This document shows, piece by piece, positions 1 through 11,213 of a stretch of 64,000 nt of DNA. Source of the stretch: Apodospora peruviana (taxonomy: Eukaryota; Ascomycota; Sordariomycetes; Sordariales; Lasiosphaeriaceae); assembly GCA_033439685.1 (NCBI GenBank), contig JAUEDM010000002.1:4402001-4466000 (forward strand), read 5' to 3'. A model generated the notes under the pieces. That model did no database searches, was not told where the DNA came from, and saw only the letters and a list, made by a program, of their open reading frames with translations. Numbering within the stretch: the first letter of the stretch is position 1; the number at the start of each line of letters is the position of its first letter. Made by a program: the position numbers and the translations under genes.

Positions 1-402
1 GAATTATGAAGTCAAAATTGCTTTCGTTGTATGCACAACGAAGTACACCCGTACCAACTCCGTATCGATGGTGGTAATTACCAGGTACCTACTTCTATAC
101 AGTATGTTACATACCAAATTGTATTCCGTACATCCCAACCGCAATTCACTTACACGGCGGCAGCCCCCCAACTTCCTTTCCAGTCACCATTCACTGCAGG
201 TCAGTGCAGGAAGCACAGGGACCAAGTGGGCCGTCACGCCCTGCCCCACCGCTGCACAATTACTGGATCCCACCGCCCAGTCACACTGACACAAAGCACC
301 ACCACCAGCACCAGTCCTGACTGCCCATTCGCAGTCGACTCGACTGTGTTTCCCTACAGATTACATCCGCCGCGCTGACCCGACGGAGGCGCATCCATCG
401 CA
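1..402. other. 5' flank/leader of the Prr1-like kinase gene
   Basis: No gene is supported here. The stretch is rich in C and CA/CAC runs just before the kinase start at 403, as is usual for a fungal 5' leader. Short open frames have no recognisable content. Confidence 0.5.
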
Positions 403-2767
403 ATGTCCTCTGGTCACCGCGCCTTCCTATCAGCTTCTTATTCACCATCATCCTCGTTGCCAGACAGGCCCGACGACGACAAAGACGACAGTGAGCGCCA
501 TGTCCTTCACGCCCACCCGATAGACGCAGTGGCTGGCGCCGACCAGAATCACAATGCCCTCTCTCAACATCAACACATCCACTCCGCCCTCAAGCTCTCC
601 TCTCCACCCACCACCTCGGGCCTGACCTGCGAGAGCTCAACGACTTCTTCGGCGTCCCCAGCGACCTCAACACCTCAGCGTCCCGGCAGCCAGGTCCAAT
701 TCCGCACCCACACCACCGCCCCCTCCCCCCCGCCGTCCGGTATCTCGGAATCACCATCGACACCAACCCTGCAGACGCCCTCCGAAATCTCGACAGACCG
801 CACACCCAGCGCTGCGTTGAGGCTCCAGACAGACTTTCACCTAGTTAAACCGACCATAATAGACAGCTCGCACAGCTTCACAACGCCTTCGAGACGACCA
901 AAGTTAAACCTACATCACAAAACATCCGCATCTTCCCTTCGGCCGGTTTCGAGAACCCCGAGCCTCAAGACTGTCGGCTTTGGTAACCCCTTTGGCTCCG
1001 CTTCTGCAGCAAGCTCGACCGTTACAAGTCCTGTCATAGCGGCTATGGGCGATGTCACACCTCTACCCTCGCCCCTTCTGTCGAGCGATTCGCCAGGGCC
1101 GTGGAAGAAGTTAGGTAGCCGAACCTCGCGCGAAGCGATGTCTTCTCTCTCAAGTCCTACCCGCTCCAACATGACTGCAGACGCGAGGGAACCGACAGCC
1201 GCCTCAACGGGTACCCCGAGCAAAAAGAAAACTTATGCCAGCCTGGCATTTGGACCCGGGCCAGCAAATAGCCTTACGGCAAGCGGCCAGGACGGACAGA
1301 GTTCTCAACCGCTATCGCACACGAGGAATAGGAGCATCAGCGAGTACATCCCAGATCCGATGTTGATTCCGAAGCGCATGACTACTGTCTCCGGAACCCA
1401 TGTAAAGGCCGACTTGAAGAACCTTGATGGGCACATGCGGCGGGAACCTCATCTCTCCGAGGCGAGGGGTCTAACGCCTATTGAGAAGCCGCCGACACCG
1501 CCACCGAGCGAATCTTCCCTGAGTGCCAACGACTCTTCATCTGTCAACGGGTCGGGGTTCAGCACAAGCAACAGTAAAAAGCCCAGACACGAATACTTCG
1601 AAGCCTACGACAGGCGCGACAAGAAGCGACGTCGTTGGCGTGCAATCAAGATGCTCGGCCAAGGAACTTTCAGTCGAGTGATGCTCGCGACTAGTCAGAG
1701 CTCTTCAGACGACGAGGAATCCGCTTTGGGAAATACGGGACTGCAGACTCCTGAGCCGCAGTCACGGTACCACCGCCGCACTTTGGTAGCCGTCAAAGTG
1801 TGCGAGCATGGTCCACGTGGGGGTGCCTCAGAGGACCGAATCGAGATGAGTTTGAAGCGCGAGCTCGAAATCATGCAGTGCATCCATCACCCATCACTGG
1901 TCCACCTCAAGGCCTGGAACATTGAGCCGACACGTGCGATTCTCGTGCTCAGCTACTGTCCCGGGGGCGACTTGTTCGATGTTGCTAGTGGCCATCGCGA
2001 GCTTCTAAGCCCCGCGCTTCTACGGAGAATATTTGCCGAGCTGGTAGGCGCGGTGAGGTATCTTCACGAGATGAAGATTGTTCATAGGGACATCAAATTA
2101 GAGAGTGAGTCTTCTCCCGGTTCAACACTGCGTGTTTATCATCCCCATCTGCGGCTGGAGTGCTGACCTCTTTACTCCAGACGTCCTTGTCAATCTTCCA
2201 CCAGAAGAACTACGTGCTACAACCACCGATTGGACCACGTACCCTCATTCAGTCATCACGCTCACGGACCTAGGCCTCTCCCGTCGCATTGCTGACGATG
2301 AAAAGCTGGAGACGCGATGTGGATCCGATGATTATGCGGCCCCCGAGGTCATCATGGGCCAGCCCTACGACGGTCGCGCGACTGATGCGTGGTCCCTGGG
2401 CGTTCTGCTCTATGCGCTGCTCGAGAGCAGGCTCCCTTTCGACCCACACCCAAATATCGGTGACTATGCGATGCAGATGCGGATGCGGAGCCGCACGAGC
2501 CACAGGATAGCCAGGGTTGAGTGGCGTTGGATCGAGTATGGTGCCAAGGATGGAGATGATGGCGAGGGTGACCATGAGGCGGACATTGCCCAGTTTGAGA
2601 ATAAGAATCTCAGGGGCGCAATGGAAGTGGTCGAGGGCTTGCTGAAACGGGCGAGGACCAGGTGGCCGCTCGCCAAAGTCGCCGAGACGGACTGGGTTGG
2701 TGGTGGGATCCGGGTGGAAGGAGGAATTAGATTCAGGGAGGAGGAAGAGGGAGAGGAGGTGTTATGA
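403..2767 (+). CDS. Serine/threonine protein kinase, Prr1-like
   Basis: Two exons (403-2104, 2181-2767) give 762 residues; the 76-nt intron splits the Asn codon of the catalytic loop. The first ~405 residues are Ser/Thr/Pro-rich, probably disordered and regulatory. The kinase domain follows: glycine-loop GQGTFSRV near 417, then a ~30-residue polar insert before the ATP lysine (AVK, K465), HRD at 561-563 followed by KLEN, the metal-binding motif as DLG (D596) instead of DFG, and APE (E623). The motif after it (CGS-DDYAAPE, MGQPYDGR, LLESRLPFDP, SHRIARVEWRW) is the signature I know from yeast Prr1/Prr2, linked to pheromone/MAPK signalling. All catalytic residues are present, so it should be active. 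The Prr1-type assignment is from recalled similarity; the substrate is unknown. Confidence 0.88.
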
Positions 2768-3427
2768 CGTTAATGATGATCATCATGGATGCCTGCCTGT
2801 AGAGGGGGGACCATACGATTTTGCTTTTGTGGTTTTGCGTTTCTTGGGAGTACTGTTCCTTTATCCCGATTGGATCCAGTCAATATCGGGTGATGCTTAC
2901 CTAGGGACAAGGGCAGATTTTGTACCAGGGAGGCATATGGGTAAGTTGCACCACTTAAGGGGCTTCGCGATTGGGCGATAGAGTTATTAACCTACCTACT
3001 TCTCTGTTCTTGGGGTCCACGGACCCTGAACCTTGTGTTTGTTTTTATTACTTTCTTCTCATGATAACAGCGTGGCATGATGGTGTGAGCAAAGGTGGGA
3101 AGATAAAAGGAAGGGTACCCGGCGCTGGAAGAGTTTGGGAAAGCGTTTGGAAAGAACAGTATAGACTACCTTATCTTATGAGTATCCAAAAGATTTCATG
3201 TAAAATTTGTTTGACAGTAAGGGGACTGGGAAGAAAATGGTGGTAGTAGAGATGGTCGAGGAGTGAAGAGCGTTATTCCAACCAGCGGTGCTGCGTCTGA
3301 CATGACCAAACCTCTGTATATTAAGAAACATTTCATGATCTCAAATACCTGCCTATACTGCATAGCATAAAACCTAGCTGGCCGCGACAAAACAAATCCA
3401 TTCCAAGCAGACCCAGATAGATTGCCG
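2768..3427. other. Convergent 3' intergenic region
   Basis: This lies between the ends of the kinase and lipase genes. It presumably holds both 3' UTRs. I see no further gene. Confidence 0.5.
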
Positions 3428-4418
3428 TCACAACTTAGACCCTACCGTCGTCGTCGCACCGGCATCATCACACCTCGCCAAAATCCAATCCCCAACATCC
3501 TTGAAAAACTTCTCGCTACGCTTCCCGTCGGCATGTAACTGGTGATACCACCCCTCATACACTTTGAACTCTTTGTCCTTTACATCCCCCATAAACTCAT
3601 CAAAGTACTTGTTGCTAATCTCAAAGCTCGTCGCTTTATCAACCGTCCCGTGTCCGATCCACAGTGCGCGCACAGCTCCCCCGTTCGGCCTCGCCGCGCC
3701 CGTCGTCAGTGCCGTCGTCCTGTCCAACAAACCCGACAGGCCTTCAAGCGTGCCGGTGTTGTGCATCAGCTTGTCCTCTGCCAGAGACTTTACCGTTGCC
3801 GGGTCGGTCGACAGGTTTTCGGGCGGCAGCACGTGCAACAGCTGCTTGTGGGGGAGCAGCTTGCCGGCGAGCCTGCCGGCCAAGATTTTCAGCCACGAGG
3901 GGGTTTCTTCCTTGGCGAACCCGATGAACGGGCTCTCGAGGAGCCAGCCGCGGACGTGCTTGACGACGGAGTCATGGTACTGTGGGTCGCACGCAAGGGT
4001 CAACGCTTCACCGCCGCCCATCGAGTGACCGAGGACAAACACTGGGCACGAACCCTGAAGGTGTTGCTTGATGAAGGCGGCCAGGTCGGCGATGACGGTC
4101 GCGGTCGGACCCGTCAGCCCCTTCTCGGCGGGCTTCGACACGCTGCGGCCCCATCCGCGCTGGTCGAAGCCGTGCACCGCGATGCCCCGCGCCGCAAGAG
4201 AGGCAAACAGGTTTTGGTAGCGGTTGATGTGGTCGCTGAAGCCGTGGACGAATACCACATTGGCTTTTGGGGTGCCGGCGGGCTAAAACACGGGATTAAT
4301 GTCAATTGAATAGAAACAAACCATCATCAGGCAAATGGGACGGTCGTACAAGCCATGACTTTGTGTAGAGGCTCTTGCCGCCTGCCACATCAAAGGTGCC
4401 CTCGACTTCGGTCGTCAT
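3428..4418 (-). CDS. Monoacylglycerol lipase-like alpha/beta hydrolase (Yju3 type)
   Basis: Two exons (4350-4418, 3428-4282) joined across a 67-nt intron give 307 residues. The join yields SWLPAGTPKANVVFVHGF, restoring the beta3 strand and the oxyanion HG motif. Nucleophile elbow GHSMGG puts the catalytic Ser at about 110; the expected acid is D238 (HGTVD) and the His is H270 (WYHQLH). These are the hallmarks of the serine-aminopeptidase-like hydrolase family that includes yeast Yju3 and human MGLL, which release fatty acid and glycerol from monoacylglycerol at lipid droplets and ER. No signal peptide or membrane segment is visible, so it is cytosolic or peripheral. Substrate preference is inferred from family only; a related lysophospholipase is possible. 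Confidence 0.85.
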
Positions 4419-5582
4419 TGTGAGTGAGCAGTTGTGAATACCTTCGTTCAGTCGAGCAAAAGGAAGGTACTGAAATAGAAAAAGGTTCGAGCGGTGTGAC
4501 CTTTATTGGTGATTGATTATTAGCATTTACAGCTATATAAGGTATGTTTGTTGGTGGAAACAGCTCGTACGTATCTCTGGGCTGATGGTACTTGCTTGAT
4601 GTTATCCGTAAAATTAGGGCGCAGGGATTCAAGATGTTACCGGACTGCACAATAAGTCTGCCGTGTTTCGACAAAATCCTCACAAATACTCACAACCTGG
4701 AAGGACCTGGAAGGGAGGAGTTGATGCGAGAAGGAGCTAAAAAGGAAGCTCGGTCTCACGTCACATGCTAGCAGCCTCAGCCTTCGGAGAAGAGGCCCAA
4801 CCAAGCAACCAACAAAGTGACGTTCGCGCACTCTGTGGGCGCATTCGGCAAGGTCATGTGGTTTCCCAACCTCAGCCAATCTTATGTCTCAACTAGACTT
4901 CTCATTGTCGCAGCCCGGCCAACAGACTGTTTACGGGGCACAAAAACCACACATTACAGCCACTCCACGAACAGCTCATTTAGTGACAGACGACCTCCAT
5001 CTTGAACAGAAATGCAAACATCTCGAGTATTAGACCCTAGTAAATCGAAGAAACCTATAGAAAACCGCTCCTACTTCCTCCAACTTCCCGCCAAAAGATA
5101 TAAGCCAAACGCTAGCCCGTATTTCCAATATAGACAGGGTTGAACGGATAAAACAGTCGAGCTCCCAAATTGGCCAACTGAGAAATCCTACAAGAGTCAA
5201 GCCAAGGTCAAGCCAAGCCAAATGGTCATCTTGTTCCTTTCTCCAAAAGCTGTCCGCATCAAACAAAAAACCAACCCCCGCTGAGCCCAAATAGCGACCG
5301 TAGAAAGAGACAAGAACCAAATCCCAGGTCTGAATCCCGGCAAGTACCCAAAAGGGAAGATTGAAAGAAAAGGAGGAAAATACCCATTATATATATCTGT
5401 TCGTTTCGGTCGTTCCCGTCATCCCTTCATAAAAGAGGAAGTGTACTGTAGTGGAAAAGCCCACGACGCAGAGGTTGGTATCACGCACCAAACTCCAGCT
5501 ACCCCCGAAAAGGTATAGTAGTAAAACATCTGGAAAGAAGAAACCCTACTGAATGAATCAAGATGGCAAGACGAATGGTCGC
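4419..5582. other. Intergenic region between lipase promoter and RFX 3' end
   Basis: It contains the upstream region of the minus-strand lipase and the 3' UTR of the RFX gene. A TATA-like site is listed separately. No additional coding sequence is supported. Confidence 0.5.
4534..4540 (-). promoter_or_regulatory. Candidate TATA box of the lipase gene
   Basis: TATATAA (plus-strand reading) lies about 116 bp upstream of the lipase ATG. Position and sequence fit a TATA element; the transcription start is unknown. Confidence 0.3.
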
Positions 5583-8146
5583 CTATAAGCCGGCAAGATG
5601 ATCCTGTAGATCTGTGCCAGCAAACAAGTCCTGGCCATTTGACGGGGTGAAGCTGAACTTCTCCCCTGGGAGGTCCTCGTCAGGTGTTCGGATACCGATC
5701 CCGCTATCATCGTGACCCGACTGCTGGTTGGTAGTCGGTACCGAGGGGAACCGAGCCCTATCCGGTTGAGATTCCGACATGTGCGACACGTTGAAGTCGT
5801 CACTCGCACTGCTATAGCGCGACCCTTGGTTGCTCAGCTGCTTATCTGTTGCTTGTTGCTTTTGGACCGCCAGCGGCGGGCTTCGACTCGCCGATTTTTG
5901 CTTCATGAAACCGCCCTGCTCCGCCATAAACTGAATCATTTCATCGATCCAACATTTCGTCACCCACCAGGACCCGAAACTCTTGCCCCCTCCAATCGTA
6001 ATATCCCTCATGACGGCAGTGCCCAATCTCTGGACACACCAGACAATGTCAGTATGGGATGCGTACGGAAAGTGGGTTGGTAGAGAGCCTAGAAAAGTAA
6101 CCCAGCGATCCAGCACGTTCGAGGCACTGGAATCCTCAGCATTACTGGCTTGTTGTGGCTGCCGTCCGTTACGCGAAGCCATCTCACCCTGAAGGGTAAG
6201 AATTTCAACCTCCCAAGGGACATCGACCGGGTCCAAGAGATTGCGCATCTCGTTCAAAAGAAGATTTACAACATCGTCCATGCCCCGCGTCGGCATGCTC
6301 TCTGCGACCTTGCGAATATTGATCATGGAGATCCACTCCATGTACATCAGGTCGCGGTTGGCCGAGTTTGCCAGCATGTTTGCCGCCGCATGAGCCGTGA
6401 GGTTGACCCGGAGTGCGCGATCTAACAGCCCGGCGAATATCGTTGCGGGAGATTCCTTGGCTATAATAACGTGAGGCGGCTGCCCTTGGAATGACTCCCG
6501 AACATGAGGGACGAGCTTATCTGATATATTCCGCAGGGTATCGAGCACAGCCTTAGGTACAACCTGCAGAGTAAGGCCCGAGACAATGCGCATCATGCGC
6601 TGATACAGAAGAAAGTCGCATTCCTCGATCCACGGCGCGATTGCAGGATTGGCAAACAGCTTTTGCACGGGCATCGTAAGAGTGCCCTGGAAGGAGGTGA
6701 AGAGGTGGAAGAAGGTCTTCTCCTTGCAGAACCGAATACACTCAACCAGCGAGGTACAATGTGATCGGTAGAGCGCCGCGAGAGATTTGGCAGCATCCGG
6801 ATCGGTGTCGTTCGGCAGGAATGGCTCTATGTTTGGCAGATAAAGAGGGTCAGACGGCTGGAACGGTTCGTTTGTCTCTGGGGCAAAGCGAAGGTTCTGC
6901 GACGTCTTGCTCAACGTGGTTTGAAGTTGATCGAACTCGAGCACGTGAGGTTGGTTGTACAAGCTGTGAGCGAACACATGGGAGCGTACCACTGGCGCCT
7001 CTTGCTGATGTACAATATCTGGTGTAGGGCAGCTGGTCTTCTCAGACCGCGTTGCCAAAGGCTTGTTTGGTAGACTGCTGCTTGTGCGATTAGCAAAGGT
7101 AGGCGATTTGGACTTGTAAAGGTTCTTACTTGAAATTCTGGGAAAAGCTGGTGGTCTCTGTAAGTGGTACCCGAGGGTGGTTCGGCGCCTCGCGCTGTTC
7201 AGGTTGCTCCTCCGTCAAGGTGAAGTTGACATAATGATATTTGGACTCTCCTCGGACACCTAGCCGTCGTGTTTTCAGTCCAGGGAAGAGAACCCTTACG
7301 AGTTTACCAAAGCTAGCCGGATTCAGGACAGTAACTCGCTCCGTGGCGCATTTTGACGCGTAGTTCGCATACACCCTTCCTCGTGGAACAGATCCCTTTC
7401 CCCTCGAACAAACTTGATTTATCCTACCAATCCAGTTCAGCATCAAGTGACCTCAAGAGAAAGCTAGCGTGAGTGGCTTACCAAAGCATTGCGAAGACCT
7501 GACGAGTCCTCTCCGAGTTGGGGCCACGCTCATTACCATGCAGCTCTTCTGCGACATCCTGTAGGTTGCGATGTTTGTTGGAAACAAACAGCTGCCGCAT
7601 CTCTATCTCATTGTTTGCGCTAGTCCTTGATCCAGTCTTGCCATTTGCAGGAATGCCAGCAAAGGAGTCACCATCGTCGTTCGCGTCCCGGTCCATCATC
7701 TGGCTGTCGTCAGCGAAGCTGGTGTTTCCAGCAAAAGAGTCGGCAGACATGGACTGCCGGCTGATGCTGTGGCTAGGGTGGTGGAAGCTGACGCCCTGCA
7801 TGGATCCAGACATGGCGTTTTCTATGGCAAATTCGCGACTAGCCAACTGCGAGGCGAGTATGATGTCTTCGGCCGTCAGCTGGTTGGACCCCGAAAGCTC
7901 TCGGGCTGGAATATGGTTCGCGGTATTCCATTGGGTCGAGTAACCCTCACCGTGGTCTGCGAAGGTATGATCAAGGTTTGGCTGGGTGGTGGCGCTGTGT
8001 ATGGAGGCTGTCGAGCCTCGAGATCGAGGGCGTTTCCGGGCTTTGGCCAGGGCCAGCGGTTCTATCGGAAAGGTGAGCATCTGAGGCGACTGGAAGGCCA
8101 ACGACAATGGAAACAAGGCGCAAGGGTGGTACTGTGGTGCTTGCAT
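5583..8146 (-). CDS. RFX-family winged-helix transcription factor (Rfx1/CPCR1-like)
   Basis: Three exons (7482-8146, 7130-7423, 5583-7080) give 818 residues from the Met beginning MQAPQYHP. Introns are 58 nt and about 49-52 nt; the second acceptor is a NAGNAG (7080 or 7077). The first join restores an RFX DNA-binding domain: QVFAMLW, then GSVPRGRVYANYASKC, NPASFGKLVRVLFPGLKTRR and LGVRGESKYHY, the winged helix that binds X-box DNA. The ~200 N-terminal residues are Ser/Gln-rich with a basic patch (KARKRPRSRG). The long C-terminal part resembles the conserved extension/dimerisation region of RFX proteins. Fungal relatives include Crt1/Rfx1 (DNA-damage repressor) and Acremonium CPCR1. The start is uncertain: in-frame ATGs at 8212 and 8176 would add 22 or 10 residues. 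Confidence 0.9.
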
Positions 8147-9677
8147 GATGGAGTGGTGGAATTGTTGTCTTACCATGGGACGAGGCCATCGGCGTCGCCT
8201 TTTTGTCGACAAATACCTGGGAAAATGCTATCAAAACAAGACTGGGCTTGGCGTGCGTGCGTGCGCGAGCGATTGCGACAGCTCACAAGGGCGACCCTCG
8301 CTGCAGAAAAAATCTAAAAAACGGGATTGTCAAAATAAATACAAGAGGTCGCCAGCAAGTCAGCGCGATGCATGCGCAATGGGCAAAGTCGTAGAGTTGT
8401 CGTTGCGTCGTGGCGGCTCAGACTGGTCGGAGTGGGCTCGAGGGTGTTGGGCGTTTCCTTTGAGAAGAGGAGAAAGAAAGAAATCAACAAAACATGGGAG
8501 GCGCTACCCGGGGCAATGCGCCAGCCTCCCAGCTTGATCGCTTCTGAGCGGTCCTGTTGTCGAGCTCCTGCCCCGCACGTACCACCTAACGCCCACTTGG
8601 AGTGCCAAAACAGCCTCTTGATTGGCTCGCCTACCTGTGCCGTACTCAAGCCAGGGAAACAAACCAAGTCCTCTTCTTGAACCTCATTCTCCGGCATCTG
8701 ACTTCGAATTGCTGTCTGTTGCCTTCGTCTCTATCCGCACACTATTTGGTCCGATTCCACCGGTTTGCGTAAGTTTTCACGGAGCGTCAGTCCTGGTGGG
8801 CTCCTACCGGTGTCATGCCTAACTTTACACTTTGCTGAGCGCTGCTGAGCGATGCACTGACTGCTTTGTTCTGTGGGCGCTATACCGTTGCCACGGTCCA
8901 ATTGTTTCAACGGGGTGCGAATATTGATCGTGACCTTTAACTACGATTTGTGACGTTACCAACTCTTCTCTTGCACATGGATAGATAGGTAGGTAACTAC
9001 CTATAGTTTCGAGTGACGCATACTTTATAATTCGGTTGGAATTGATATTCATTCAGCACATCACAACTCGTTCTTGTCTCTGTCCAATATTTGGCTATCC
9101 ATTGTTTACTCGCCGCGGTCCCTGCGTTCTCATGGTCCGATCACCTCTTGACCCCGAGTCCAGCAACTTGGACTTTATGCGCATACGCAACCACCCAAAG
9201 CACACTCTGTTTACTTGTGTCATTTTGACATTCAGTCTAGTCGTTGACGGCAGATGTCATTACCAGCACGGATGGGCTGAAGATGCATCCGTGCCGCGTT
9301 TGAGGCGGATTCCAACCCCCTGGATTTGATAACATCAACACTAGCCTCTCTGCCGTAACATTTTGTCAACACGCCTTGATTTTGTCCAGACAATGAATAT
9401 TTCCCAAAGTTAAGCATCAGGTAATACAGGTTACCGCGTACTTGGCTGTCAGCAGGGTGAGGTTTGGCGAGTTTTACCATTTCATATCTGGGAGGATTTG
9501 TGTTGTTGCTACGTCATTTGGGAACATGAAAAGGGCGGGACGAGACGGGCCAGACGAAATATACAATTGAGAAAATGGGAAAAAGCCGAAAACCATCAAA
9601 ATATAGGTCAACACCCAGCATTCAGGGTGAAATTTCTTCCGGAGGAAGAAATCGTTTAAAATAATGTCCAAAAGTAA
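8147..9677. other. RFX upstream region and spacer to tRNA-Val
   Basis: About 1.5 kb without a supported gene. It should hold the RFX promoter and leader. A near-palindrome (ATAGGTAG-GTAA-CTACCTAT type) occurs at 8985-9004; otherwise I see nothing. Confidence 0.5.
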
Positions 9678-9751
9678 TGATCCGAGGCGGGCTCGATCCG
9701 CCGACCTTCAGTGTGTTAGACTGACGTGATAACCAACTACACCATCGGACC
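9678..9751 (-). tRNA. tRNA-Val (anticodon AAC)
   Basis: Read on the minus strand, 74 nt fold as a complete cloverleaf with no intron. The acceptor GGTCCGA pairs with TCGGATC (one G-T pair), followed by discriminator A. The D stem is GTG/CAC with GG in the loop. The anticodon stem is TCAGT/ACTGA with loop CTAACAC, giving anticodon AAC. The T stem is GGCGG/CCGCC. The T loop is ATCGAGC, so position 54 is A instead of the usual T. It decodes GUU/GUC valine codons after A34 deamination. Confidence 0.93.
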
Positions 9752-10461
9752 TACGATTGATAATATAATTTCTCAAACCAGAAACCTATAACCTTCCATA
9801 AGCCCTTTGGCAACTTAACGCAACATCCCCTGAGTTACGTTCAAAATCCTCACGAGGTTATTATTAGGGATTTATATCTTTGACTTAACATGATCGAGCT
9901 CATTCTCGTCTTGGTGACTGTTTGGACGGTTGATTTGGTCGACTTGTGACCATCGGCGCCTGGCACACCATGTTTCACAATTCCTGAAGGTGATACGGTC
10001 ACCTGACACCTCCCGGTTCGGTGGTAGCGTCATACCTTACCCGCTGGACCAGCTGGGGTCCTGCGCCAGGGCAAGCTTGTGAACGGATCCCCCTTTCCGC
10101 ACACGTATCAATCGTCATTGCCTACAACAACTTCCGTCCCGACTCATAAACTCCAACTCTAACTCTCGCCATTCAAACCTTGCCCGTTTCTGCATCACCA
10201 CGCAATAATTCCCACATCGCCTCGTTTCGGTAATTTTACAAGAAGTAAGACTCTCAGCTCTACACCCGCTCATTTCCATCCTTGATCAGGCCCTGTGCTA
10301 TCCTAAAAGTGCTGCGGTTCCCGCCTGGTCCCGCTCGTCCCGCTCGTCACTCGTTCAAGTTCTTATCTTTCCAACGTGCTTCCACATTCGACGCTCGCGA
10401 CCTGTTTCTAACGATCGCAATTCGCTAGCTTTACATATATTCTTTAAACACTTGTGCCGCC
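9752..10461. other. Spacer and pyrimidine-rich leader of yop1
   Basis: The part 9985-10085 is rich in hairpins and is listed separately. The part 10100-10461 is C/T-rich with a short direct repeat (TCCCGCTCG twice near 10330) and probably forms the yop1 promoter and leader. Confidence 0.5.
9985..10085. ncRNA. Candidate structured RNA of unknown class
   Basis: Several perfect stems follow one another: AGGTGA/TCACCT around TACGG (~9986), and GGACC/GGTCC around AGCTGG (~10046-10063). The segment also contains GGTTCGGTGG, resembling a Pol III B box. I could not fit it to a tRNA, 5S, SRP or spliceosomal RNA, so this is a weak candidate only. Confidence 0.2.
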
Positions 10462-11213
10462 ATGTCTTCTCCCCAGGATCGTGTCCAGCAGTACATCGGA
10501 CAGCTCGACAAGGAGGTGCGTTTTGATTGCCAGGACCGTCCGCGCGGCGCCTCGAAGCTAACTTTGCCTCGCTGCTAGCTGTCCAAGTACCCCGCCCTGA
10601 ATAATCTCGAGAAGACCACTTCTGTGCCCAAGGCCTACGCTGTTATCGGGCTGGTCACACTGTACTTTTTTCTTATTGTCTTCAACCTCGGCGGTCAGCT
10701 CTTGACCAATCTTGCCGGCTTCGTGATTCCCGGCTACTACTCGCTTGAAGCGCTCTTTACCGTCGCCAAGCACGACGACACGCAGTGGCTGACAGTAAGT
10801 CCCGAGATACTGCTCCGGCCGAACGCGTTATTAGCTAACTGCGATACCTACCTTAGTACTGGGTCGTCTTTTCCTTCTTCACGTAAGGACAAGTCACAGC
10901 CTCTTTCGCGTGACATTACAACTGACCGTTTTTCATGCAGCGTCATTGAGAGCCTTGTTAGCGTTGTCTACTGGTTCCCCTTCTACTACACCTTCAAGTT
11001 TGTTTTCCTTTTGTGGCTCTCTCTGCCGCCTTTCAAGTGAGTCATCCCTTTCCAGCGCAGTTGCTTTGAGCAAGAACTAATCCCGTTTTCAGGGGTGCCG
11101 ACATCATCTTCCGCTCTTTCATGGCCCCGACTATGGGTCGTTACTTCAACCACAGCTCTGGCTCGACTGCCAGCAGTCTGCGCGCGAAGACCGACTCGCT
11201 CCACACTGAGTAA
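10462..11213 (+). CDS. yop1: Yop1, ER tubule-shaping REEP/DP1 protein
   Basis: Five exons (10462-10515, 10579-10794, 10857-10882, 10941-11036, 11093-11213) give 170 residues, the usual Yop1 length. The protein starts MSSPQDRVQQYIGQLDKELSK and has the TB2/DP1/HVA22 core: two hydrophobic hairpins (YAVIGLVTLYFFLIVFNLGG; VIESLVSVVYWFPFYYTFK) with the family motif WLSLPPFKGADIIFRSFMAP. It wedges into the outer ER leaflet and, with reticulons, curves tubules; it also binds Rab/Yip proteins. One exon is only 26 nt. All introns have good donors. The tail is Ser-rich. Identification is firm; function comes from yeast Yop1. Confidence 0.95.

Noticed and set aside
3542..4309. Long plus-strand open frame opposite the lipase
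   Set aside because: It is the antisense shadow of the lipase exon, rich in Arg/His/Val with no domain; codon use fits the minus-strand gene.
9985..10085. Second tRNA or 5S rRNA next to tRNA-Val
   Set aside because: CCGGGAGG and GGTGACC resemble parts of 5S, and GGTTCGG resembles a T arm, but no cloverleaf or full 5S order could be assembled; kept only as a weak ncRNA candidate.
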